From Candidatus Poribacteria bacterium (GTDB taxonomy: Bacteria > Poribacteria > WGA-4E > WGA-3G): a stretch of DNA of 5,855 nucleotides. Position numbers and translations under genes: made by a program. How positions within the stretch are numbered: the stretch's first letter is position 1; every line of letters starts with the position of its first letter. Positions 1 through 5,855 of this stretch are shown here, in pieces. Where the stretch lies: NCBI GenBank assembly GCA_028818995.1, contig JAPPMR010000542.1:1-5855 (forward strand), in the 5' to 3' direction. The notes under the pieces were generated by a model. The model made no database searches. It had not been told where the DNA came from and worked only from the letters and a program-made list of their open reading frames with translations.

Positions 1-54
1 ACTTAGGATCTATTGGGGTTACGCCTCGTGAGGGTTCAAGTCCCTCCTCGCCCA
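1..54 (+). tRNA. tRNA-Leu (anticodon UAG), 3' portion; 5' part lies outside the window
   Basis: The 3' part of a class II tRNA is visible. The anticodon loop is at 2-8, with T33 at position 3 and anticodon TAG at 4-6, followed by G37. The 3' anticodon strand is 9-13. A long variable arm at 14-29 has GGGG at 15-18 pairing with CCTC at 24-27. The T arm at 30-46 has GAGGG/CCCTC stems around the loop TTCAAGT. The 3' acceptor strand is 47-53 and A54 is the discriminator base. The long variable arm, anticodon UAG (reads CUA and related Leu codons) and discriminator A all fit leucine. The bases after A54 are CTA, so CCA is not encoded and must be added by tRNA nucleotidyltransferase. The missing 5' acceptor strand should read about GGGCGAG. 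A serine tRNA was considered because it also has a long variable arm, but the anticodon excludes it. Confidence 0.9.
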
Positions 55-57
55 CTA

Positions 58-92
58 CATCTCATATCACGGAAGTTCCGTAATATGAGATG
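58..92. repeat. Long near-perfect inverted repeat just after the tRNA
   Basis: Bases 58-73 pair with 77-92, leaving a loop of three bases (74-76). All positions match except one C/A mismatch (68 against 82), giving 15 paired positions out of 16. The hairpin begins only three bases after the tRNA discriminator base. No T-run follows (the next bases are GCCTCG), so it is not a standard intrinsic terminator. It may guide 3' processing of the tRNA transcript, act as a factor-assisted terminator, or be one copy of a dispersed palindromic element. The sequence alone does not decide between these. Confidence 0.75.
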
Positions 93-97
93 GCCTC

Positions 98-129
98 GTC
101 TCACCACTATTAGGAAATGAGGTTGAGAC
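98..129. repeat. Second, weaker stem-loop in the tig leader
   Basis: GTCTCA at 98-103 pairs with TGAGAC at 124-129, and CC at 104-105 can pair with GG at 121-122 around a bulged T123. The loop is about 15 bases. It is followed by an A-rich stretch rather than T, so it does not look like a terminator read on the + strand. It may be leader structure upstream of tig, or chance pairing. Confidence 0.35.
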
Positions 130-166
130 AAAATATAGCACAAAACACACCTTTTTGTCGGTTGAT

Positions 167-172
167 AGGGAG
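167..172 (+). promoter_or_regulatory. Ribosome-binding site of tig
   Basis: AGGGAG lies eight bases before the TTG at 181. It matters because it supports a non-ATG start. The in-frame codon at 166-168 is a TAG stop, so translation cannot begin further upstream than about 169, and TTG is the only plausible initiator at the right distance. Confidence 0.7.
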
Positions 173-180
173 ATTCTAAC

Positions 181-1488
181 TTGAGAGTTGAAGTCGAAAC
201 GTTAGATAGCACGCAAGTTAAATTAGAGATTGAGGTCCCCGCTGAAGAAGTAGACGAAGCGTTAGAAGAAGCTTACAAAGCGTTGCGTGCCTATGTGTCG
301 CTGCCAGGTTTCAGAAAAGGACGAGTCCCTTTACCCATACTTAAGTCTCGATTCCCAGAACACATCAATGCTGAAGTCGTGAAACAACTTGTGTTCCCCG
401 CTTACGAAGATGCATTGTATAATAAACAACTTGTCCCCCTCGCGCAACCAACTTTTGACCCACCCTTAGATCAGTTAAAGGTTGCCGAAAATCAACCCCT
501 CGTTTTCACTGCCACTGTCAATGTAAAACCGACTTTTGAGATTCCGGATTACGAAGAAATCGAGGCAGACAAAACACCAATCAATGTCCCACGTGAGGAT
601 GTAGAGACTCATATTAAACGATTACAATTGCAATCGGCAACTTTTGAACCAATTGAAGAAGATCGACCCGTCCAAGAATCAGACTGTGTACGGATAGATT
701 GGACATGCACCTTAGACGGTGAGGAGCTTGAAAACGAATCTGCACAGGATATTGATGTTGACTTAACATCGGAGGACCTTGATGCTGAGCTCGTAGCAGG
801 TCTTATTGAAATGCGCGTTGGAGAAACAAAAACGATTGAGGTAAACTTTGATACGACACACAGCGTAGACGCATTCGCTGGAAAACAAGTGACATACAAT
901 GTAACACTCCATGCTATCACACAAAAACACTTGCCAGAACTCGACGATGAATTTGCCAAAGACCTCGGTTATGAAACCTACAATCAGCTGCACGGTGTCA
1001 TCTGGAACAATCTCGTTGAAGAGGAACGCATTTTACAGATTGATAAGCAAAAAACAGAAATATTAGAGCAACTTATTGAAAAGACAAATATAACGATCCC
1101 TGATGAATTGGTTGAACAATATGTACAACAAGCTTTACAAAATGTAAAAAAGCAGTTAAACACGCAACAACAGACTCCTGAAGAAGCAGGGATTAACTTG
1201 GAAACCTTGCCTGAGGAATTAAGACGAGATGTAATTCAGCAAACAAAACAGAATTGGATTTTCGATGAGATAGCCGAAGACGAAAGTATTTACGTGAGTG
1301 ACGATGAATTGGAGTGGGAGATTCGTCGTGCTGCAGAACAACAGAACCGAGATGCCCAAAAATACGCCGACCTGCTAAAGGCGAGCAATCGTCTGGAGGA
1401 TTTCAGAGTCCAACTCCAGCATGAAAAAATCTATCAGTTTTTAATTCAAGAAGCATCTGCGAAAAAATCATTGATTATTACCGGATAG
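181..1488 (+). CDS. tig: Trigger factor, ribosome-associated chaperone
   Basis: This encodes the 435-residue trigger factor, close to the usual length (E. coli has 432). It binds near the ribosome exit tunnel and shields nascent chains in the cytoplasm. Residues 1 to about 115 are the ribosome-binding domain, with the signature GFRKGR at 43-48. Residues about 165-246 are the FKBP-type peptidyl-prolyl isomerase domain, followed by LPELDDEFAKDLG at 251-263 and a long charged helical C-terminal domain that forms the chaperone arms. The TTG start is chosen because an in-frame TAG lies just upstream, the Shine-Dalgarno site is well placed and the N-terminus (MRVEVETL) aligns with family starts. 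The isomerase pocket is unusual: where E. coli has PGF with the key Phe198, this protein reads AEL with Leu204. I infer weak or absent isomerase activity but intact chaperone function. It is first in a tig-clpP-clpX-lon cluster. Confidence 0.96.
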   Translation: MRVEVETLDSTQVKLEIEVPAEEVDEALEEAYKALRAYVSLPGFRKGRVPLPILKSRFPEHINAEVVKQLVFPAYEDALYNKQLVPLAQPTFDPPLDQLKVAENQPLVFTATVNVKPTFEIPDYEEIEADKTPINVPREDVETHIKRLQLQSATFEPIEEDRPVQESDCVRIDWTCTLDGEELENESAQDIDVDLTSEDLDAELVAGLIEMRVGETKTIEVNFDTTHSVDAFAGKQVTYNVTLHAITQKHLPELDDEFAKDLGYETYNQLHGVIWNNLVEEERILQIDKQKTEILEQLIEKTNITIPDELVEQYVQQALQNVKKQLNTQQQTPEEAGINLETLPEELRRDVIQQTKQNWIFDEIAEDESIYVSDDELEWEIRRAAEQQNRDAQKYADLLKASNRLEDFRVQLQHEKIYQFLIQEASAKKSLIITG

Positions 1489-1494
1489 TTCAAA

Positions 1495-1537
1495 AAAACT
1501 GATTGTTTGCACATATTGAGACCCCATTTTCAGTTTT
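1495..1537. repeat. 8-bp inverted repeat bracketing the putative clpP promoter
   Basis: AAAACTGA at 1495-1502 is the exact reverse complement of TCAGTTTT at 1530-1537. The arms lie directly on either side of the promoter-like -35 and -10 elements, with centres 35 bp apart. As RNA this would be a stem with a 27-base loop followed by an AT-rich tail, a poor terminator for tig. As DNA it could be a two-site operator. The base pattern is certain; the function is a guess. Confidence 0.4.
1503..1529 (+). promoter_or_regulatory. Candidate sigma-32-like heat-shock promoter for clpP-clpX-lon
   Basis: CCCCATTT at 1522-1529 matches the sigma-32 (RpoH) -10 consensus CCCCATnT exactly. Thirteen bases upstream, TTGTTT at 1503-1508 matches the TTG core of the -35 consensus CTTGAAA but not its AAA. 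The spacing agrees with known sigma-32 promoters such as dnaK P1. Transcription would start near 1536-1540, giving a leader of roughly 90 bases before clpP. In E. coli clpP and lon belong to the sigma-32 regulon, so the position makes sense. The poor -35 match, and not knowing whether this organism has an RpoH-type sigma factor, limit confidence. Confidence 0.4.
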
Positions 1538-1627
1538 ATTATTTCACTTCATAAAATAATAAATTGCTCACAACTTATAAATTTTAATCTAAGAAGAAAC
1601 AACATACATCGCCTAACGGACACGAAA

Positions 1628-2218
1628 ATGAATCTTGTACCCTTTGTTGTTGAACAAACAAACCGAGGTGAACGGTCCTACGACATCTATTCCCGGTTGC
1701 TTGAAGACCGAATTATCATGATCGGTTCTACAATTGATGATGATACGATAGCAAATCTGATTACGGCGCAGATGCTTTTTCTTGAAGGAAAAGACCCAGA
1801 TGCGGATATTGTCCTTTATCTGAATACACCAGGCGGTTCGGTTTCAGCGGGATTAGCAATTTATGACACCATGCAGTATATCAAGGCAGATGTTCAAACG
1901 TGGTGTTTAGGACGAGCATATAGCATGGGGGCTGTCCTACTGGCAGCTGGAACTCCCGGTAAACGATATGCATTACCACATGCCAAAGCACTGATTCATC
2001 AACCTATGGCAGGTGGTATTGGGGGACAAGCAGCCGATATCAGCATCCATGCAAACGAAATTTTACGAGAACGGGAACGCCTTTATTCTATTTTAGCACA
2101 ACACACTGGACAGAGTTTTGAAAAGATCGAAACAGATGCCGATCGAGATTTCTATATGACAGCACAAGAAGCCCTTGAATACGGTATCGTTGATACAGTC
2201 GTTGCCCACCGCCAGTAG
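1628..2218 (+). CDS. clpP: ATP-dependent Clp protease proteolytic subunit ClpP
   Basis: This 196-residue serine peptidase forms the barrel-shaped tetradecamer that degrades proteins unfolded and delivered by ClpX or another Clp ATPase. The Ser-His-Asp triad is complete: Ser99 in AYSMGA, His124 in LIHQP and Asp174 in ADRD. The oxyanion-hole glycines are in TPGGSVSAG at 67-75. The N-terminus begins almost directly with the mature-type sequence LVPFVVEQT, so there is little or no propeptide; the E. coli protein has 14 extra residues there. The handle-helix region ([14 protein letters not shown]) and the C-terminal EALEYGIVD are typical. The residue before the catalytic serine is Tyr98, where most ClpPs have Ala. 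There is one extra residue in the loop after His124 compared with S. aureus ClpP. The ATG has only a weak Shine-Dalgarno match, ACGGA at 1616-1620 with seven bases of spacing. The gene directly precedes its partner clpX. Confidence 0.97.
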   Translation: MNLVPFVVEQTNRGERSYDIYSRLLEDRIIMIGSTIDDDTIANLITAQMLFLEGKDPDADIVLYLNTPGGSVSAGLAIYDTMQYIKADVQTWCLGRAYSMGAVLLAAGTPGKRYALPHAKALIHQPMAGGIGGQAADISIHANEILRERERLYSILAQHTGQSFEKIETDADRDFYMTAQEALEYGIVDTVVAHRQ

Positions 2219-2221
2219 ACA

Positions 2222-2271
2222 CAGATGAACGACATGTCTCCACTTCAAGTATCAAATGACATGTCTATCTG
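2222..2271. repeat. Twin GACATGTC palindromes forming a stem-loop between clpP and clpX
   Basis: The 8-bp palindrome GACATGTC occurs at 2231-2238 and again at 2258-2265, 27 bp apart; the direct repeat extends one base to GACATGTCT. Because each copy is self-complementary, the two copies can also pair with each other as RNA. That stem is extended at its base by CAGAT at 2222-2226 with ATCTG at 2267-2271, across a small internal loop, and the hairpin loop is 19 bases (2239-2257). No T-run follows, so a standard terminator is unlikely. It could be an RNA-processing or stability element between two cistrons, or a two-site operator. Confidence 0.55.
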
Positions 2272-2300
2272 ATTAACAAATGAATCTTGCTTAACAAGTC

Positions 2301-2306
2301 GGAGGA
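2301..2306 (+). promoter_or_regulatory. Ribosome-binding site of clpX
   Basis: GGAGGA is a strong Shine-Dalgarno sequence ending four bases before the ATG at 2311. It decides the clpX start against the in-frame upstream TTG at 2287, which has no comparable site and would add eight residues not seen in ClpX. Confidence 0.85.
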
Positions 2307-2310
2307 AACA

Positions 2311-3603
2311 ATGTCAGAATCCATTGACGGTAGAGTGTATTGCTCATTCTGTAATAGAGAAAGCAGCCAAGTGAATCGACTCCTTCAGGGAGTTGAGGCG
2401 TATATCTGCGACGTGTGCGTTGACTATTGTAATAAAAAACTCGCTCAGATAAATCCTACTGCGCCAGATTTACCAGAACCGCCTCCCAACGCTGAAGACA
2501 CGAACGAGGAAGACGTTGAACCTCCTGTACTACTCCTTGAACCGTCTGAGATTAAAGCGAAACTTGATGAATACGTAATCGGACAAGAACACGCCAAAAA
2601 AATACTTTCTGTCGCTGTTTATACACATTATAAACGCTTACAGCATGAGAACACAGACGATGTTGAATTAGATAAAAGTAACATTCTGTTAATAGGCCCT
2701 ACTGGAACAGGAAAAACACTGCTTGCACAAACCCTCGCGCGGGTTTTAAACGTCCCCTTTGCTATTGCCGATGCGACTACCGTCACGGAAGCGGGTTATG
2801 TGGGCGAAGACGTAGAAAACATCATCCTGAAACTTGTTCAAGCAGCAGACGGGAACATCAAACGTGCCCAACACGGTATTATCTATATAGACGAAATAGA
2901 CAAAATCACCCGCAAATCCGAAAACCCATCTATCACTCGCGACGTTTCTGGTGAGGGTGTACAGCAGGCACTTCTTAAAATATTAGAAGGTACCGTTGCT
3001 AACGTTCCACCCCGCGGTGGAAGAAAACACCCGCATCAAGAAATGTTAGAAGTTGATACTAAAAATGTTCTTTTCATCTGTGGTGGAACTTTTATCGGAT
3101 TAGAAAATCTTATTAAAAACAGATTAGGAAAACAGAGCATTGGATTTGGTTCAGAAATTAAATCTAAACAGAAACAGAAGATACACGAAATTCTTGAGCA
3201 TACTACTGCAAAAGACCTAATCAAGTACGGTTTTATCCCAGAACTGATTGGGAGGTTACCTATTGTTGCAAACCTCCATGAATTAGATGAACCTGCCTTG
3301 ATTAGAATTCTTACTGAACCGAAAAACGCACTTGTCAAACAATATCGGCAACTTTTAGCGTATGAAGGTGTGCAATTCAATGTGACCGATGATGCACTCT
3401 CCGCAATTGCACATCAGGTCATTGAACGCGAAACTGGTGCACGCGGCTTACGGGCAGTCATGGAAAAAATTATGCTGGAAACCATGTACCAGATACCTTC
3501 GCTTTCCGAAGTACACGCGTGTCAAATAACTGAAGATAGCGTTTTAGGGAAGGGTTCCCCTGAATTAATTAACACTGCGTCTGAGGCACTTAAAACTGCG
3601 TAA
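2311..3603 (+). CDS. clpX: ATP-dependent Clp protease ATP-binding subunit ClpX
   Basis: This 430-residue AAA+ unfoldase recognises tagged substrates, threads them through a hexameric pore and passes them to ClpP. Residues 1-45 are the zinc-binding domain with Cys11, Cys14, Cys33 and Cys36, followed by an acidic, proline-rich linker (about 46-75). The AAA+ core has Walker A GPTGTGKT at 129-136, the pore-1 loop GYVG at 162-165, Walker B IIYIDEID at 190-197, the RKH loop at 238-240, arginine finger Arg315 in FIPELIGR and sensor-2 Arg378 in GARGLR. The IGF motif at 277-279 is the loop that docks on ClpP, confirming a ClpP-partnered protein. The length is normal (E. coli has 424). The start is ATG 2311; an in-frame TTG at 2287 gives a longer reading but is less likely. 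It lies 92 bases after clpP and 11 bases before lon, implying one transcript. Confidence 0.97.
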   Translation: MSESIDGRVYCSFCNRESSQVNRLLQGVEAYICDVCVDYCNKKLAQINPTAPDLPEPPPNAEDTNEEDVEPPVLLLEPSEIKAKLDEYVIGQEHAKKILSVAVYTHYKRLQHENTDDVELDKSNILLIGPTGTGKTLLAQTLARVLNVPFAIADATTVTEAGYVGEDVENIILKLVQAADGNIKRAQHGIIYIDEIDKITRKSENPSITRDVSGEGVQQALLKILEGTVANVPPRGGRKHPHQEMLEVDTKNVLFICGGTFIGLENLIKNRLGKQSIGFGSEIKSKQKQKIHEILEHTTAKDLIKYGFIPELIGRLPIVANLHELDEPALIRILTEPKNALVKQYRQLLAYEGVQFNVTDDALSAIAHQVIERETGARGLRAVMEKIMLETMYQIPSLSEVHACQITEDSVLGKGSPELINTASEALKTA

Positions 3604-3608
3604 AGGAG
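3602..3608 (+). promoter_or_regulatory. Ribosome-binding site of lon, overlapping the clpX stop codon
   Basis: AAAGGAG begins within the clpX TAA stop (3601-3603) and ends six bases before the lon ATG. A ribosome finishing clpX would sit on this site, which is the usual arrangement for translational coupling. There is no room for a separate lon promoter in the 11-base gap, although one inside the end of clpX cannot be excluded. Confidence 0.85.
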
Positions 3609-3614
3609 CAAACC

Positions 3615-5855
3615 ATGAACCAAGAAGCTGAAAGACTCGAGGACGATTCGGCAGTTCTTTTGCCGGTTATCTCTCTGCCACCACATTTTGAGACTTTTTT
3701 TCCAAAAACTAAAGCTGTTGTTGACCAAAGGTTGATGGATTGGACACCGCTAACCATCGCACGCAAAATGGGTGTTCTTGCCGCACGCGCGGCGCTCAAC
3801 ACAAATTGGAAAGTCTTGCTCCTTCATCAAAAAACTGAACTTGAGGAAGAAGCGGAACCTGAACCCAAGGACCTTCATACCGTCGGAATTGTAGCGAAAA
3901 TCGTTGAACCTTATGACCCAGAAGATGGAACGCTTCGTATCGCAATAGAAACATCTGCACGGGCAATAGTTGCACACTGCACACAAGTTGATGGTTATCT
4001 ACAGGCTGCAGTTAAAATCGTTTCCGAACTCACTGGTGTAGGAGATGCCGCTACAGCGCTCATAAAAGAGGCAAAAAGCGAATTTCGAAAGTATGCTAAG
4101 GCACATCCAAAACGTATTCTTCCTGATGCAGAAAGATACATACGCGATTTAGTAGAACCTGGTATTCTTGCAGATAACATCGCTCGCTTTGTGGACCTAC
4201 CTGCTCCCAAACGCCAAGAGATACTTGAAGAACTAAACCCTATCAAGCGTCTTAATCTTGTCATCGCACTTCTTGACGCTGATCTGGACCTGCTTGACCT
4301 GAAAGAAGAAATTCACAATGAAGTTCGTGAATCTGTTCAAAAAACCCATCGTGAATTTTTCCTTCAAGAGCAGATGAAAGCTATTCAGCGGGAACTCGGC
4401 CGCGGAGATGAAATTGATGAAATTGATGACTTACGCGAACAAGTCAAAAATGCTGGAATGACTGAAGAGGCAGAGAAGAAGGCGCTTAAGGAAATTGACC
4501 GTCTCGCTCAAATACCGCCTATGTCCGCAGAGTCTGGGGTTATCCGCAACTATGTCGATTGGCTCCTCGCCGTTCCATGGAAAGATCGCACCGAAAATTC
4601 CATTGAGATTGATCAAGCAGAAAATATCCTCAACGAAGACCATTACGGGTTAGATAAACCTAAATCAAATGTCTTAGAATACCTTGCGGTACTGAAATTG
4701 GTTGAACAGCTAAAAGGACCTATTCTCTGTTTAGTCGGTCCCCCAGGCGTTGGCAAAACATCATTAGGGAAATCTATAGCACGTGCAACCGGCAGAAAAT
4801 TTGTCCGAATGTCCCTGGGCGGCGTGCGCGATGAAGCAGAGATACGTGGGCACCGTCGAACCTATATCGGGGCTATCCCAGGTCGCATTATTCAAGGATT
4901 ACGTGATGTGAAGGTAAAGAATCCGCTCTTCCTGCTTGATGAAATTGATAAACTCAGTTCGGATTGGCGTGGCGATCCCGCATCAGCACTCCTTGAAGTG
5001 CTTGACCCTGAACAGAATGAAACCTTTAGAGATCATTACTTAGATGTTGAGTTTGACCTATCGGATGTGATGTTCGTTACGACTGCTAATACGCGTATTA
5101 CGATACCACCCGCGCTTGAAGATCGAATGGAAGTCATTGAACTACCCGGATATACCGATTTTGAGAAACACAAAATCGCAACATTCCATCCAAACGGACT
5201 TATTCCAAAACAGTTGAAAGCCCACGGTCTGAAGGAAGAAAATATCACATTTGCGGATTCTGCTATTTTCGACATAGTCCACAAATACACCCGTGAAGCA
5301 GGTGTGCGAAATCTGGAACGCAGTATTACCAGTGTCTGCCGTAAAATTGCGAAGCAAATCGTAACTGACGACACGCCGGATCTGAAGGTTAAAGTCACCG
5401 CTCTCAATCTAAATGACTACCTCGGACCACCGAAATTTACGCGCACTAAAGCGCAAGAACATGATGAAGTCGGTGTTTCAACAGGAATGGTCTGGACACA
5501 AGTCGGTGGTGATATTGTCTCCGTTGAAGCAACCCTCATGCCAGGTGAAGGGAAACTGGATATGACAGGACAACTCCAAGAGGTGATGCGGGAATCTGTC
5601 CAAACAGCCGTAGCCTATCTCCGATCGCGAGCTGAACATTTTGAAATCCCTAAAGATACATTTGAGAAACGTGATATTCATATCCATATTCCTGAAGGAG
5701 CAGTGCCTAAAGATGGCCCTTCAGCAGGAATCACTGTCGCAACAGCAATTCTCAGTGCTATAACAGGGAAAAAAGTACGGAAAGATGTCGCAATGACCGG
5801 TGAAATTACCCTCCGAGGACATGTCCTCCCTATCGGTGGGCTTAAAGAAAAATCA
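3615..5855 (+). CDS. lon: ATP-dependent protease Lon (LonA type), 3' end outside the window
   Basis: The open frame gives 747 residues and is still open at the window edge. Lon is a cytoplasmic homohexamer combining an AAA+ unfoldase and a Ser-Lys peptidase; it degrades misfolded and short-lived regulatory proteins. Residues about 14-215 are the substrate-binding N-domain, which is divergent: it has [15 protein letters not shown] instead of the common LPLRxxVVFP pattern. A coiled-coil segment covers about 230-300 ([17 protein letters not shown]). The AAA+ module has Walker A GPPGVGKT at 375-382, Walker [10 protein letters not shown] at 437-445, sensor-1 Asn492 and Arg504 as probable arginine finger. 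The protease domain has catalytic Ser703 in PKDGPSAG and Lys746 in GGLKEK, corresponding to Ser679 and Lys722 of E. coli. Lys746 is the second-last codon present, so about 60 or more C-terminal residues are missing because of the window edge, not a mutation. A Pro-Asn-Gly-like insertion near 526-528 is seen after the AAA+ core. Confidence 0.96.
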   Translation, partial: MNQEAERLEDDSAVLLPVISLPPHFETFFPKTKAVVDQRLMDWTPLTIARKMGVLAARAALNTNWKVLLLHQKTELEEEAEPEPKDLHTVGIVAKIVEPYDPEDGTLRIAIETSARAIVAHCTQVDGYLQAAVKIVSELTGVGDAATALIKEAKSEFRKYAKAHPKRILPDAERYIRDLVEPGILADNIARFVDLPAPKRQEILEELNPIKRLNLVIALLDADLDLLDLKEEIHNEVRESVQKTHREFFLQEQMKAIQRELGRGDEIDEIDDLREQVKNAGMTEEAEKKALKEIDRLAQIPPMSAESGVIRNYVDWLLAVPWKDRTENSIEIDQAENILNEDHYGLDKPKSNVLEYLAVLKLVEQLKGPILCLVGPPGVGKTSLGKSIARATGRKFVRMSLGGVRDEAEIRGHRRTYIGAIPGRIIQGLRDVKVKNPLFLLDEIDKLSSDWRGDPASALLEVLDPEQNETFRDHYLDVEFDLSDVMFVTTANTRITIPPALEDRMEVIELPGYTDFEKHKIATFHPNGLIPKQLKAHGLKEENITFADSAIFDIVHKYTREAGVRNLERSITSVCRKIAKQIVTDDTPDLKVKVTALNLNDYLGPPKFTRTKAQEHDEVGVSTGMVWTQVGGDIVSVEATLMPGEGKLDMTGQLQEVMRESVQTAVAYLRSRAEHFEIPKDTFEKRDIHIHIPEGAVPKDGPSAGITVATAILSAITGKKVRKDVAMTGEITLRGHVLPIGGLKEKS
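4407..4429 (+). repeat. Short tandem repeat of 9 bp inside lon
   Basis: GATGAAATT is repeated about two and a half times, encoding the acidic run DEIDEIDD (residues 265-272) just after the coiled-coil segment. The 9-bp unit keeps the reading frame, so gain or loss of a unit would only change the linker length. It is probably a minor slippage product. Confidence 0.6.

Noticed and set aside
110..139. Possible housekeeping promoter for tig (TTAGGA and TATAGC, 18-bp spacing)
   Set aside because: Both elements match the consensus at only three or four of six positions, so I do not list it; tig may also be read through from the tRNA.
609..993. Open frames on the minus strand opposite tig
   Set aside because: They lie entirely opposite a well-supported trigger factor gene, have low-complexity serine- and cysteine-rich products and match no family I recognise.
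1538..1560. AT-only 7-bp inverted repeat (ATTATTT and AAATAAT) downstream of tig
   Set aside because: Purely A/T pairing in an AT-rich gap is expected by chance and too weak to act as a terminator.
2287..2310. Upstream TTG start that would add eight residues to ClpX
   Set aside because: The strong GGAGGA site sits before ATG 2311, and the extra residues do not resemble ClpX N-termini.
3036..3380. 114-residue minus-strand frame opposite clpX
   Set aside because: It is antisense to conserved ClpX core sequence, including the IGF loop and arginine finger; the frame is explained by codon use of the real gene.
3522..5687. Several minus-strand frames of 62-123 residues opposite the clpX end and lon
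   Set aside because: All overlap the continuous lon or clpX frame, overlap one another and have no recognisable domains or convincing start sites.
5853..5855. Apparent truncation of Lon
   Set aside because: The frame is open to the last base and ends one codon after the catalytic lysine; it is cut by the window edge, not by a stop or frameshift.
1..5855. Mobile elements, CRISPR arrays, defence or toxin modules
   Set aside because: No repeat arrays, transposase motifs or accessory genes are visible; every large frame belongs to a core chaperone or protease gene.

Overview
This window is a conserved bacterial protein quality-control cluster, with all genes on the + strand. It starts inside a tRNA-Leu gene and continues with tig (trigger factor), clpP, clpX and lon. 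The lon gene runs off the right edge. The order tig-clpP-clpX-lon is the classical one known from E. coli and many other bacteria. No transposase, phage gene, CRISPR array, toxin module or other accessory gene is visible. I do not find an undescribed system here; the points of interest are regulatory sites and residue changes in otherwise well-known proteins.

Organism: a bacterium of moderate GC (mid-40s percent judged by eye). The tRNA lacks an encoded CCA end, tig uses a TTG start, and several genes have purine-rich Shine-Dalgarno sites. The proteins are full length but diverge from the proteobacterial and Firmicutes forms, notably the Lon N-domain and the trigger factor PPIase pocket. This suggests an under-sampled lineage, possibly a deep-branching uncultured phylum. 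I cannot place it more exactly from sequence alone.

Layout: 1-54 is the 3' part of tRNA-Leu (anticodon UAG). 55-180 is a 126-base gap with a long near-perfect hairpin, a second weaker hairpin and the tig ribosome-binding site. 181-1488 is tig. 1489-1627 is an AT-rich gap holding a sequence that resembles a sigma-32 heat-shock promoter, bracketed by an 8-bp inverted repeat. 1628-2218 is clpP. 2219-2310 is a gap with two copies of an 8-bp palindrome that can form a stem-loop. 2311-3603 is clpX. Eleven bases later lon starts at 3615, and its ribosome-binding site overlaps the clpX stop codon.

How the genes work together: trigger factor meets nascent chains at the ribosome exit tunnel. ClpX unfolds substrates and feeds them into the ClpP chamber. 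Lon is an independent ATP-driven protease that degrades misfolded and regulatory proteins. ClpX carries the IGF loop that docks on ClpP, and ClpP keeps its Ser-His-Asp triad. Lon keeps both Walker motifs and the Ser-Lys dyad, with the lysine only one codon before the window ends. clpX and lon are probably translationally coupled; clpP-clpX-lon may be transcribed from the candidate heat-shock promoter, while tig may have an additional upstream source of transcription.
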